Source of the DNA: CAVQJU01 sp963712905
Lineage (GTDB): Bacteria > Acidobacteriota > Vicinamibacteria > Vicinamibacterales > CAVVIG01
Reading direction: 5' to 3'
Assembly (NCBI GenBank): GCA_963712905.1
Contig: CAVQJU010000005.1
Span: 1-64,000, forward strand
DNA length: 64,000 nt
Under the pieces are notes generated by a model. It worked only from the letters and a program-made list of their open reading frames with translations. It made no database searches and was not told where the DNA came from. The translations under genes and the position numbers were made by a program. This document shows positions 55,659-64,000 of this stretch, in pieces. The first letter of the stretch is position 1, and the number at the start of each line of letters is the position of its first letter.

Positions 55659-56342
55659 GTGCACGTCGGCGCGGACGAGCAGACCACCGCGCTCGTCTAC
55701 GCCGCCGACGAGCCACGTGTCGGCGCCGCGCTCATCCTCGGGCACGGCGCCGGCGCAGGTCAGCACAGTCCCTTCATGATCGCCTTCGCGCAGGCGCTGT
55801 CCGCGCGCGGAGCCGACCTCATCACCTTCAACTTCCTCTACACGGAGCGAAAACGGAAGCTGCCCGATCGAGCACCCGTGCTCGAGAGCTGCTACCGGGC
55901 CGTCATCGAGGCGGTGCGGGATCGTCTCGACAGCGCGCGCCGCGCGCTCTTCATCGGCGGAAAATCCATGGGCGGACGCATCGCGACACAGGTCGCGGCC
56001 GCCGACGCTGACCTGCCGCTCGCGGGCCTCGTCCTGCTCGGCTACCCGCTGCACCCGCCGGGCCAGCCCGACCGCCTCCGCGACGCCCACCTGCCGGGCG
56101 TGGCGCGGCCGATGCTTTTTGTCCAGGGAACACGCGACGCGTTCGGGACGCCGGCTGAGCTGGCGCCGATTCTCGGCCGCGTTTCACCCACGCCCACCCT
56201 GCACGAGGTCGCCGGCGGCGATCACTCGTTCAAGCTGGGCGGACGCGATGCCGCCGCCCGGCAGGCGGCGTTGTATGACGAGATTCAACGCGCGATGGTC
56301 GACTGGATCGCTCTTACGGCTGCTCGAGCGGGTGGGCGGTGA
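55659..56342 (+). CDS. Alpha/beta hydrolase (Tex30/KANL3-like)
   Basis: A 227-aa hydrolase-fold protein. Nucleophile in GGKSMGGR (Ser), acid in GTRDAFG, His in GGDHSFK, and an oxyanion-side motif ILGHGAGAG near the N-terminus. The family is widespread but its substrate is unknown. I start at GTG 55659; TTG 55635 is possible and would overlap the BON stop. The 3' end overlaps the convergent ferredoxin gene by 29 bases. Confidence 0.82.
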   Translation: MHVGADEQTTALVYAADEPRVGAALILGHGAGAGQHSPFMIAFAQALSARGADLITFNFLYTERKRKLPDRAPVLESCYRAVIEAVRDRLDSARRALFIGGKSMGGRIATQVAAADADLPLAGLVLLGYPLHPPGQPDRLRDAHLPGVARPMLFVQGTRDAFGTPAELAPILGRVSPTPTLHEVAGGDHSFKLGGRDAAARQAALYDEIQRAMVDWIALTAARAGGR

Positions 56343-56679
56343 TGAGCAGCTCCTCGACCGGGCGTCCGCCGATCAGGTGTTCCTGGATGATGCGCTCGAG
56401 GGCCTGCGGGTCGCAGCGCCCGTACCACGCACCCTCGGGGTAGACCACGGCGATCGGCCCGCCTTCGCAGATGCGCAGGCAGTTCGTCTTGGTCCGCAGG
56501 ATGCCGCCCTGGTCCGAAAGCCCGAGCTCCTTCAGGCGCCTCTTCAGGTAGTCCCAGGCCGCGATGCCTGCGGCCTTGTCACAGCATTTCGGCGTCGTCT
56601 GGTCGGCGCACAGGAAGATATGACGCCGTGCGACCGGCACGCCGATGGTCGCGGCGATTTCCCGTTCCTTGCTCCACAT
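56314..56679 (-). CDS. Thioredoxin-like 2Fe-2S ferredoxin
   Basis: A 121-aa single-domain protein with cluster cysteines in FLCADQTTPKCC and TNCLRICEGGPIAVVYPEG, the pattern of the 2Fe-2S ferredoxins related to Azotobacter FeSII and to the NuoE fold. Cytoplasmic electron carrier with unknown partner. I start at ATG 56679 (MWSKEREI...). Convergent with the hydrolase gene and divergent from apaG. Confidence 0.9.
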   Translation of the reverse strand: MWSKEREIAATIGVPVARRHIFLCADQTTPKCCDKAAGIAAWDYLKRRLKELGLSDQGGILRTKTNCLRICEGGPIAVVYPEGAWYGRCDPQALERIIQEHLIGGRPVEELLITAHPLEQP

Positions 56680-56759
56680 CTCGTTTTCTCCCCCCGCCGG
56701 TGCGATTGTGTGCAGACGGGAAATCAATTGATATCATGAGGGAAGCCGACTGGGGGCCC

Positions 56760-57179
56760 ATGACGGAATTCAAGGTTCAATCGCTGCACGCCTCGGCGTC
56801 GGAAGCCATCACGAACAACGTTCGCGTCGAAGTCGAGGCCCGGTTCGCGCCCGATTGGTCGCAGACGTTCGAGAGCGAGTGGGTCTTCATCTACACGGTG
56901 CGCATCACGAACGAAGGCGACGACACGGTGCAGTTGCTCGGGCGGCACTGGATCATCACCGACGCCGCCGGCCACACCGAGGAAATCCGCCGGCCGGGCG
57001 TCGTCGGCGCGCAGCCGGTCCTGCAGCCGGGCGAGTCGTTTCAGTATTCCTCGAGCTGCGAGCTCAACACGTCGACGGGCGTCATGCGCGGCACCTACCA
57101 GATGGTGACGGAGGACGGCGAGCACTTCGACGTGGAAATCGCGCCCTTCTCGCTCCACGAGCCCTACACGGTCCACTAG
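56760..57179 (+). CDS. apaG: ApaG/CorD family protein
   Basis: A 139-aa ApaG protein, an immunoglobulin-like single domain found across bacteria; biochemical role is not established. Conserved elements: VFIYTVRITNEGDDTVQLLGRHWIITDA, EIRRPGVVGAQPVLQPGESFQYSS and MRGTYQMV. ATG 56760 is preferred; ATG 56736 adds eight residues. Stand-alone between the ferredoxin and ispG. Confidence 0.92.
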   Translation: MTEFKVQSLHASASEAITNNVRVEVEARFAPDWSQTFESEWVFIYTVRITNEGDDTVQLLGRHWIITDAAGHTEEIRRPGVVGAQPVLQPGESFQYSSSCELNTSTGVMRGTYQMVTEDGEHFDVEIAPFSLHEPYTVH

Positions 57180-57324
57180 CCACAACTGCACGGTTCGTCA
57201 CTCAGGGGTAGTCGGCCAGCTGACTGGTTCCGATACATCCCCAGCACGTCCACCTATCTGTCTCAGTGCAGGGGAGCGTACAGATGTCGCAGCCGCGATC
57301 GAAATTCGTCTGGACCGGCAGTCG
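57180..57324. other. Gap between apaG and ispG
   Basis: 145 bases with no ORF of family character and no hairpin with T-tract. A GGTTCCGAT string resembles a tRNA T-arm, but no acceptor or anticodon stems match, so no RNA gene is called. Confidence 0.5.
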
Positions 57325-58577
57325 TCACGAGGCGTGAACAGTTAGCTTCCGGTATTTCGCGGCGACGTAATCGTCCACCAGCTGCTGGAACGCCGCGGCC
57401 AGCTCGTCGTAGGTGCCGCGCAGCGTCGTGACGTGGCGGCCGTCGATGAACACGGGGCAGGTCGGCGCTTCGCCGGTCCCCGGCAGGCTGATCCCGATGT
57501 TGGCGGCTTTCGACTCGCCGGGGCCGTTCACCACGCAACCCATCACCGCGAGCGTCATGGACTCGACGCCTTCGTACTGCGTCTTCCACTCCGGCATCTT
57601 CTCCCGCACGTAATCCTGCACGCGCTCGGCGAGCTCCTGGAACGTCGTGCTCGTCGTCCGTCCGCATCCCGGGCACGCCGTGACGCTCGGCGAGAACGCG
57701 CGCAGGCCCAGCGCCTGGAGCAGTTCGCACGCCGCGTACACTTCCTCGCGCCGATCGCCGCCCGGCCTGCGGCGTGAGCGAAATGCGGATCGTGTCGCCG
57801 ATGCCTTCCGACAGCAGCACGCCCATCGCGGACGCCGACCACACCAGCCCCTTCATCCCCATGCCGGCTTCGGTGAGGCCGAGGTGCAGCGGCTGATCGG
57901 TCTGGCGCGCCAGCGCCCGGTAGACGCCGATCGAGATCGCGCGGCCGCGACGTCTTGCACGAGATGATGATCTGGTCCTTGCGAAGCCCCGATTCGAGGG
58001 CGAGCGCCGTCGATTCGATCGCCGACAGCACCATGCACTCGTTGATGATGGCCTCGGAGCTCTTCCCGAGGCTGCGGTCGGTGTTCTCCTGCATCTTCGC
58101 GACCACGAGCTCCTGATTGAGCGAGCCGCCGTTGACGCCGATGCGCACCGGCTTGCCGTGATCGGCGGCGACGCGGCAGATCGTCGCGAACTGTTCGTCC
58201 CGCCGCTGTCCGGTCCCGACGTTGCCGGGGTTGATCCGGTACTTGTCGAGCGCCGACGCACAATCGGGGTACTGCGTGAGCAGCAGGTGGCCGTTGTAGT
58301 GGAAGTCGCCGATGAGGGGCGCCGTGCAGCCCGCGTCGAGCATGCGCTGCTTGATCTCGGCCACGCGCGCCGCGGCCTCCGGCAGGTTGACGGTGACGCG
58401 GACCATCTCCGATCCGGCCTCGGCCAGCTCGACGCACTGCGCCGCCGTGCCGCGCGCGTCGGCCGTGTCGGTCAACGTCATCGACTGGACGACGATCGGC
58501 GCGCCCCCGCCGACCTGCACGCCGCGCGGGCCGCCGACTCGTACACCGACGGTCTTGTGGAGCCTGATTTCGTTCAT
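57325..58577 (-). pseudogene. ispG: 4-hydroxy-3-methylbut-2-enyl diphosphate synthase IspG, two frameshifts
   Basis: Fe-S enzyme of the MEP isoprenoid pathway (also called GcpE). Frame one gives residues 1 to about 214 (VQVGGGAPIVVQSMTLTDTAD, INPGNVG, IRIGVNGGSLN, IISCKTSRPRDL). An extra base at 57932 moves the chain to a second frame (VYRALARQTDQPLHLGLTEAG), and another at 57766/57767 to a third (FSPSVTACPGCGRTT with cluster Cys, then MGCVVNGPGESKAANIG). Removing both bases yields a full 416-aa enzyme, so this looks like consensus error. It is an essential gene in most bacteria that use this pathway, which argues against a true pseudogene. Confidence 0.88.
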
Positions 58578-58622
58578 GCTGTGTTCATGTCACGCCGGAA
58601 CTTCTCATGATAGCATCGCGCC

Positions 58623-59609
58623 ATGAAGGCTATCGTCGTTCGAGAGCACGGCGGCACCGAGGTCATGAAGCTCGAAGATGTTCCTGATCCGGTTGCCGGT
58701 CCCGATCAGGTGCTCGTGCGCCTGCGTGCGGTCGGCGTGAATCCCGTCGACGTCTACATCCGCAGCGGCGCGTACGCGCGCAAGCCCGCGCTGCCCTTCA
58801 TCCCGGGCTCGGACGCCGCCGGCGAGATCGAAGCGGTGGGCGCAAACGTGACGACCGTCGCCGCCGGCGATCGCGTGTTCATCCACGGCACGGCGGCGGA
58901 GCACACGCACGGCCACTACGGCGGCGCGTACGCCGAGAAGGCCGTGTGCCGCCTCGATCACATTTACCGTCTGCCGGCGTCGCTCTCGTTCGGGCAGGGC
59001 GCGGCGATGGGTGTGCCCTATGCGACGGCATACCGCGCGCTGTTCCACCGCGCCGCCACGCGGCCCGGAGAAACCGTGCTGGTGCACGGGGCCACCGGCG
59101 GCGTCGGCCTCGCGGCCGTGCAGATCGCCCGCGCGCACGGCATCACGGTCATCGGCACCGGCGGCTCCGACCGCGGGCTGACGACGGTGCGCGAGAACGG
59201 CGCGGATCACGTGTTCAACCACTCGGCGCCCGGCTACCTCGACGAGATCATGCGCGCCACCGGCGGACGCGGCGTCGACGTGATCCTGGAAATGGCCGCG
59301 CACGTCAACCTCGACAAGGACCTCGGGCTGATCGCGAACCGCGGCCGAATCGTCGTCATCGGCAACCGCGGCCGCGTCGAGATCGACGCGCGCCAGGCGA
59401 TGGGGAAAGACGCCACGATTCTCGGCATGACGCTCTTCAACATCAGCGATCCCGACATGGCCTCGATCAACGCCTACATGGTGGCGGGCCTCGCCAACGG
59501 CACGCTGAAACCGGTCGTCGGCCGCGAGTTCCCGCTCGCCGATGCCGCCAAGGCGCACGACGCCGTCATGGCGGCGGGCGCGCACGGAAAAATCGTCCTC
59601 GTTCCCTGA
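58623..59609 (+). CDS. NADPH:quinone reductase (zeta-crystallin type)
   Basis: A 328-aa medium-chain dehydrogenase/reductase without the zinc ligands of alcohol dehydrogenases. NADPH-binding GATGGVGLAAVQIA, catalytic-domain VGVNPVDVYIRSG and PFIPGSDAAGEIEAVG. Reduces quinones or enones. Divergent from ispG with a 45-base gap and 12 bases ahead of the UPF0182 gene, so these two form a unit. Confidence 0.92.
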   Translation: MKAIVVREHGGTEVMKLEDVPDPVAGPDQVLVRLRAVGVNPVDVYIRSGAYARKPALPFIPGSDAAGEIEAVGANVTTVAAGDRVFIHGTAAEHTHGHYGGAYAEKAVCRLDHIYRLPASLSFGQGAAMGVPYATAYRALFHRAATRPGETVLVHGATGGVGLAAVQIARAHGITVIGTGGSDRGLTTVRENGADHVFNHSAPGYLDEIMRATGGRGVDVILEMAAHVNLDKDLGLIANRGRIVVIGNRGRVEIDARQAMGKDATILGMTLFNISDPDMASINAYMVAGLANGTLKPVVGREFPLADAAKAHDAVMAAGAHGKIVLVP

Positions 59610-59621
59610 GCGGGGCTGGAC

Positions 59622-62426
59622 ATGGCCGAAACAGTCGATTGGCCGCCGCGGCGTCCTCAGCGGCGGCGGGGCCGCCTGGTCGCGGCGCTGCTCCTCGGCG
59701 CCATCTTCCTGAGCGCCGGCACGACGCTGTCCTACTACGTCGAGGCGCTCTGGTTTTCGTCCCTCGGCTACGGCGACGTCTTCTGGACGACGCTGAACCT
59801 GCAAAGCCGGGTCTTCCTCGGCGCCGCGCTCGTCACCTTCGCAGCGCTCTACGGAACGTTCCGGGCGCTCAAGCCCGACAACATCGGGCTGACCACCGGC
59901 CGCCACATCGTCATCAACGGCCAGCCGCTGATCCTGCCGGTCGAACCGGTCCTGCGGCTGATCGCGCTCGCCGCCGCGATCTTCATCGGCGTGGTGACGG
60001 GCTTCGGGATGATGTCCGAATGGCCGACCCTCGCGCTCTACTGGTACGGACGCGGCGCCGCCGCTTCGACGGCCGTCGATCCGATCTTCGGCCGGCCGAT
60101 CGCTTTCTACCTCTTCTCTCTGCCGGCGCTCGATATCCTCTCCGGCTGGCTGACGACGCTCGCCGTCGTCGCCTGCGGGATTGCGATCTTCTTCGTGGTC
60201 ATCGGCGGCGGCATGCGCGTGCTGGATTACGGGCGCTCGCAGTCGGCCCGCGCCGGGAACCCGCTGCGCGGGCTCTCGTACGCCGTCGCCGCGCTGCTGT
60301 TCGCGGTGGCCATCCGCGTGTTCCTCGGCCGATTCGATCGACTCGTCAGCGACGCGACGATTTTCACCGGGGTCACCTACACCGACGACCACATCACGCT
60401 CGCCGGATTGCTGATCGTCGCGCTGGCGCTCGCGGCGGGCGGCGTCATCGCGCTCGCGAACGCCATCATCGGCCCCCGCGTCCGATGGCTGGTGGCGTCG
60501 GTCATCCCGGCAGCCGTCTGCTACATCCTCGTCTCGCTCGTGGGCTGGTACGTGAACAGCTTCATCGTGAAGCCGAACGAGCTGGTTCGCGAGCGCCCGT
60601 ACATCTCGCACAACATCGAGATGACTCGGCAGGCATACGGCCTGGATCGGATCACGCTCCGGCCGTTCCCGGCCGAGTCCGGCCTCGAGGCGATCGACGC
60701 CGCCGCCAACCGCGCGACGCTCGAAAACCTCAGGCTGTGGGACTGGCGTGCGCTGCAGGATACGCTGCGGCAGATCCAGGAAATCCGCACGTACTACGAT
60801 TTTCCCGACATCGACATCGACCGGTACGACCTCGGCGGCACGGTCCGCCAGGTGATGCTCGCCACGCGCGAGCTCAGCATCGAGAAGCTGCCGCAGAGCA
60901 GCCGCAACTGGATCAACGAAAAGCTGATCTACACACACGGCTACGGCGTGACGATGAACCCGTCGAACGGGTTCACGTCCGAAGGGCTGCCGACGCTGCT
61001 CATCAGCAACATGCCCGTCCAGAGCACGCCGCCGGCGCCGGCCGTCACGCGCCCGGAAATCTACTTCGGCGAGCTCACCAACACGGACGTCTACGTCAAG
61101 ACGCGCCAGAAGGAATTCAACTACCCGCAGGGCGAGACCAACAACCTCACCTCGTACGAGGGCGACGGCGGCATCGCCGTCGGCGGATTCCTGCGGCGCT
61201 TCTTCATCGCGCTCGAGCGCGGCGACGTCGCCAAGCTTCCCTTCAGCGACGATGTCCAGGCCGACAGCCGGCTGCTGATGCGGCGCAACCTCCGCGAACG
61301 TGTCTCGACGCTGGCGCCATTCCTGACCTTCGACCCCGATCCGTACATCGTCGTCGGCGACGACGGACGGCTGTGGTGGATGATGGACGCGTTCACCACG
61401 TCGGACAACTACCCCTATTCGCGCCACTATCGCCTCGGACGGACCGAGGTGAACTACATCCGGAACAGCGTCAAGGTGGTCGTCAACGCGTACGACGGAT
61501 CCACGTCGTTCTACGTCTTCGACGAGGCCGATCCGATGATCGCGGCCTATCGGACGATCTTTCCGACGCTCTTCAAGGATGCGTCGGCCATGCCCGCCGA
61601 TCTCCGCCGGCACGTGCGTTACCCCGAACTGCTCCTCGAATTGCAGGCCGCGGTCTACGGCCTGTATCACATGACTAATCCCGATGCGTTCTACAACCGC
61701 GAGGATCTCTGGACCGTCGCGAGCGAAGTCCGCGGGAACAACCGGGACCAGGCCGCCCAGCCGGTCGAGCCGAACTTCGTGCTCATGACGCTGCCGGGAG
61801 AAACCGGCGTCGAGTTCGTCGAGATCCTTCCCTTCACGCCCGCGAACCGCAACAACCTCATCGGATGGATCGCCGGCCGGAGCGACGGCGAGCACTACGG
61901 CACCCTGGTCGCCTACAACTTCCCGAAGAACAAGCTCGTGGACGGGCCGCTGCAGGTCGAGGCGCGCATCGATCAGAATTCGCAGCTGTCGGGCCAGTTC
62001 TCGCTGTGGAACCAGCAGGGTTCACGCGTCGTGCGCGGCGGCCTGCTCGTCATCCCGGTCGGCAAGGGGCTGCTCTACGCGGAGCCGATTTACCTGCAGG
62101 CGGAACGCAGCCCGATGCCCGAACTGCGGCTGGTGGTGCTCGCCCTGCAGGATCGGCTCGCCTACGGCACGACATTCGAAGCCGCGCTTGCCGGGCTGTT
62201 CGGCGCATCGCTGCCGCAAGGGGGACCCACGCCGGCCGCCGCGCGGCCGCAGACTGCGCCGGCGCCGGAGCAGCCCGCCGCCGATCTCACGTCGCTCATC
62301 CGCGACGCCGCCCGCGACCTCTCCGAATACCAGCGCCTGACCGCCGAGGGCAAGCTGGGCGAAGCGGGACAACGGCTCGAGGGGCTGAAGCAGAAGCTCG
62401 AGCAGCTGCAGCGGGAGCGGCGATAG
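59622..62426 (+). CDS. UPF0182 family membrane protein
   Basis: A 934-aa protein of the UPF0182 (COG1615) family, function unknown. About seven N-terminal helices (for example LVAALLLGAIFLSAGTTLSYYV and VIPAAVCYILVSLVGWYVNSFI), then a large extracytoplasmic domain with the family phrases NEKLIYTHGYGVTMNPSNGFT, YFGELTNTDVYVKT, EFNYPQGETNNLTSYEG and SRHYRLGRTEVNYIRNSVKV. The C-terminus ends in a helical coiled coil (LSEYQRLTAEGKLGEAGQRLE). Co-oriented after the quinone reductase gene. Confidence 0.92.
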   Translation: MAETVDWPPRRPQRRRGRLVAALLLGAIFLSAGTTLSYYVEALWFSSLGYGDVFWTTLNLQSRVFLGAALVTFAALYGTFRALKPDNIGLTTGRHIVINGQPLILPVEPVLRLIALAAAIFIGVVTGFGMMSEWPTLALYWYGRGAAASTAVDPIFGRPIAFYLFSLPALDILSGWLTTLAVVACGIAIFFVVIGGGMRVLDYGRSQSARAGNPLRGLSYAVAALLFAVAIRVFLGRFDRLVSDATIFTGVTYTDDHITLAGLLIVALALAAGGVIALANAIIGPRVRWLVASVIPAAVCYILVSLVGWYVNSFIVKPNELVRERPYISHNIEMTRQAYGLDRITLRPFPAESGLEAIDAAANRATLENLRLWDWRALQDTLRQIQEIRTYYDFPDIDIDRYDLGGTVRQVMLATRELSIEKLPQSSRNWINEKLIYTHGYGVTMNPSNGFTSEGLPTLLISNMPVQSTPPAPAVTRPEIYFGELTNTDVYVKTRQKEFNYPQGETNNLTSYEGDGGIAVGGFLRRFFIALERGDVAKLPFSDDVQADSRLLMRRNLRERVSTLAPFLTFDPDPYIVVGDDGRLWWMMDAFTTSDNYPYSRHYRLGRTEVNYIRNSVKVVVNAYDGSTSFYVFDEADPMIAAYRTIFPTLFKDASAMPADLRRHVRYPELLLELQAAVYGLYHMTNPDAFYNREDLWTVASEVRGNNRDQAAQPVEPNFVLMTLPGETGVEFVEILPFTPANRNNLIGWIAGRSDGEHYGTLVAYNFPKNKLVDGPLQVEARIDQNSQLSGQFSLWNQQGSRVVRGGLLVIPVGKGLLYAEPIYLQAERSPMPELRLVVLALQDRLAYGTTFEAALAGLFGASLPQGGPTPAAARPQTAPAPEQPAADLTSLIRDAARDLSEYQRLTAEGKLGEAGQRLEGLKQKLEQLQRERR

Positions 62427-62441
62427 GCCGGCCGCTATTTA

Positions 62442-62447
62442 GGTACA
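62442..62447 (+). promoter_or_regulatory. -10 box of the FKBP gene
   Basis: TACAAT 28 bases upstream of the FKBP ATG; AAAGGA ribosome-binding sequence at 62459-62464 lies inside the resulting leader. -35 is weak. Supports the ATG at 62475 over 62448. Confidence 0.5.
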
Positions 62448-62474
62448 ATGCTGCCGCTGAAAGGACTCACCTGC

Positions 62475-63282
62475 ATGCGCATATTGACGATGCTCGCGCT
62501 TACGCTGCTGACAATCGCGCCGCTCATGGCGCAGACGCCACCTCAGCAGTCCGTGGCCACGCCGCCGCCCGACGTGAAGGCGCCGCCCGCAGACGCTGCG
62601 AAGACGGCCTCGGGACTGGCGTCGAAAGTGGTCAAGGCCGGAACCGGCAAGACCCATCCCGGGAAAGCCGATCTAGTGACCGTCCATTACACCGGCTGGA
62701 AGACCGACGGCTCGATGTTCGACAGCTCCGTGCTGCGCGGCAAGCCCGCCACGTTCCCGCTCGACAGGGTTATCGCCGGATGGACCGAGGGCGTGCAGCT
62801 CATGGTCGAGGGCGAGAAGCGCCGCTTCTGGATTCCGGAAGCACTCGCCTACAAGGGGCAGCGCGAGCCGAAAGGCGTGCTCGTGTTCGACGTGGAGCTG
62901 ATCTCGTTCATGCCGTCGCCGAGTGAACCGCCGCCCGACGTCAAGGCAGTGCCCCCCGACGCCAAGCGCACCGCCAGCGGCCTCGCGTACAAGGTGCAGC
63001 GTCCGGGCACGGGCGCGCGGCACCCGAGCGCCAGCAGCATGGTCACGGTGCATTACTCGGGCTGGACGACCGACGGAAAGCTGTTCGACAGCTCGGTCAC
63101 ACGGGGTCAGCCGGCCTCGTTCCCGCTCGACGGCGTCATCAAGGGATGGACCGAGGGCGTGCAGCTGATGGTCGAGGGCGAGAAGACGCGCTTCTGGATT
63201 CCGGAAGCGCTCGCGTATCAGGGCACGCAGCGCGCCGTTCGGCATGCTCGTCTTCGACGTCGAGCTGATCAAGATCAACTAG
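62475..63282 (+). pseudogene. Tandem FKBP-type prolyl isomerase, one frameshift at the end
   Basis: Exported protein with signal peptide (MLALTLLTIAPLMAQ) and two FKBP domains (about 55-145 and 165-265), each with VTVHY-GW-TDG-FDSS, FPLD-VI-GWTEGVQLMVEGEK and RFWIPEALAY. Peptidyl-prolyl isomerase of the periplasm. The repeat units share near-identical DNA. At 63234 an extra G (or a two-base loss) breaks the last strand; correction gives PFGMLVFDVELIKIN and a stop at 63280-63282, 268 aa. Start ATG 62475 has AAAGGA about 10 bases upstream. Confidence 0.88.
62778..62819 (+). repeat. Near-identical 42-base copy within the FKBP gene (second copy 63144-63185)
   Basis: The stretches 62778-62819 and 63144-63185 differ by one base (C against G at the 24th position) and the similarity continues downstream through the CTTCTGGATTCCGGAAGC segment of both domains. 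Indicates recent duplication or gene conversion within the gene. Confidence 0.85.
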
Positions 63283-63284
63283 AA

Positions 63285-63362
63285 CAGTCGGCAGTCGGCA
63301 GTCGGCAGTCAGTAGGGCGGGGCTTTCAGCCCCGCCCGAGCGCCCCTGAAAGGGCCGCCCTA
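63285..63362. repeat. Heptamer array joined to a Y-shaped REP element
   Basis: CAGTCGG x3 and CAGTCAG (63285-63312), then a double-hairpin element: outer stem TAGGGCGG (63313-63320) with CCGCCCTA (63355-63362), enclosing a perfect 10-bp hairpin GGGCGGGGCT-TTC-AGCCCCGCCC (63315-63337) and a weaker one around CCCCTGAAAGGG. It starts three bases after the FKBP stop and ends eight bases before the stop of the convergent DUF349 gene. Confidence 0.88.
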
Positions 63363-63370
63363 CACGCCTC

Positions 63371-64000
63371 TTACCCCGCCTCGGAAATACGCTTGATCGC
63401 GCGCTGAAAACGGTCGGCGAGGGGACGCTTCGCCTCTTCGGACACCGGGCCGATGCGCGACCAGCTGGCCTGTGCCTGGCGGATGTCCTCCTGCGCGGCG
63501 CGGCGCCGGCTCTCGATGTCCACCTTTCCGCCGATCGTGTTGGCCGCAAGGGCTTCCTTCAGCATGGCCGCGAGCTTCGTCGTCGGCGACAGCTGCGGCG
63601 TCGGCTGAACTGCCCTTCAGAGATGCCGCGAGATCTTCCACTCGCTTCACCAGGTTCTCGAGCTGCTTGCGGTTGGCGTCCGGGTCCATCTCCGTGCCGG
63701 CAAACGCCGCGGGCCATCGCGCGATGACGCGGGCAAAGGCCTCGGCGAATCGCCGATCGAGCGCGATCGCCTGTTCCCGTTCGACGCCGCGCGCGGCGAG
63801 CTCCTGCTGCCAGCGGCCGCGAAGACCTCGAACCGTCGCGGCGAGACCGTCCGGCGCCTGATCGGCCTCAGGCGTCTGTGCCGTTGAATCCGGGTCGATC
63901 GCGACCGGCGACGGCACCAGCGCTTCGAGCTCGGCGCAGATGGCCTCGCGGGCCGCGACACGTTCGGCGCGCGCGACGTCGTGGCGCTGGGCGTGCCGGA
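63371..64000 (-). pseudogene. DUF349 protein, 3' part, one frameshift, cut by window edge
   Basis: C-terminal portion of a DUF349 protein, a helical repeat protein of unknown function. The frame is open to the window edge, so the start lies beyond 64000. Family pattern: RGLRGRWQQELAARGVEREQAIALDRRF and DPDANRKQLENLVKRVEDLA. At 63596 an extra C separates this from the ending (LSPTTKLAAMLKEALAANTIGGKV, WSRIGPVSEEAKRPLADRFQRA). The split frames join cleanly after removing one base, as in other genes of this window. Confidence 0.8.

Noticed and set aside
57205..57290. tRNA gene
   Set aside because: A T-arm-like string is present but no 7-bp acceptor stem or anticodon arm can be paired.
58605..61895. 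1096-aa antisense ORF over the UPF0182 gene
   Set aside because: Long open frames opposite GC-rich genes are expected; the product is low-complexity (His, Arg, Asp, Val-rich) with no family features, while the plus strand carries a full UPF0182 protein and quinone reductase.

Overview
The window is a GC-rich bacterial chromosome segment, most likely from an Acidobacteriota genome of the Vicinamibacteria type. The lineage call rests on a TIGR03435-family secreted protein (13783-14673), a VWFA-related protein of the TIGR03436 acidobacterial type (51894-52959) and a gene mix typical of that group. It is inferred from family knowledge, not from a phylogeny. About 57 protein genes are packed tightly; no gene-free stretch exceeds 300 bases. 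I see no rRNA, tRNA, CRISPR array, integrase or transposase. Five genes carry single-base frameshifts in otherwise well-conserved sequence, which looks more like consensus (assembly) error than decay.

Left part, 1-17.6 kb: tyrS, a Tat-exported metallophosphoesterase, then a nine-gene purine operon on the minus strand running from a good sigma70 promoter at about 12.57 kb: M16 peptidase, purB, purS, purQ, purL, purF, a HEAT-repeat protein, purM, purN. rlmN plus the TIGR03435 gene run the other way. purD and mtaB form a second minus-strand pair, and rpsU follows under its own clear promoter. The purine set is the small PurL + PurQ + PurS type with an Fe-S PurF. The M16 peptidase and the HEAT protein are the unexpected operon members.

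Middle part, 17.6-41 kb: a zinc-ribbon protein and a STAS protein lead into a surface-polysaccharide operon (UbiA-type phosphoribosyl-decaprenyl-like transferase, a coiled-coil/Arg-rich protein, and four coupled GT4 glycosyltransferases in A-B-B-A paralogue order). A PDZ-containing histidine kinase and an NtrC-type sigma54 activator follow on the other strand. Next come a TonB-receptor-like protein with a secreted partner, a glycogen/glycolysis operon (glgC-eno-gpmA), a small conserved protein, an acyl-CoA mutase large subunit coupled to two Opp/Dpp-type ABC ATPases, and a MacB/LolD-type ATPase.

Right part, 40.5-64 kb: a minus-strand run of ino1, a membrane protein, three MSHA/type IV pilus-like assembly genes (secretin, AAA ATPase, TPR protein), acs, and a PilM-like protein fused to a GspB-like C-terminal domain. 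Then a methyltransferase-like gene, FxLYD and VWFA proteins, a ZIP transporter with an MbfA-like ferritin/VIT protein, a BON protein behind a near-consensus sigma54 promoter, a hydrolase, a thioredoxin-like ferredoxin, apaG, ispG, a quinone reductase, a UPF0182 membrane protein, a tandem FKBP isomerase and a partial DUF349 gene.

The most unusual feature is a set of five intergenic repeat elements, all with an exact 7-base period. Three share the core CAGTC; the others use GGTTC or AACG. Three of the five are arranged as inverted arms around a short core. Four abut or lie close to gene 3' ends, three of them between convergent genes. A different REP-like palindrome has been inserted in frame inside enolase.
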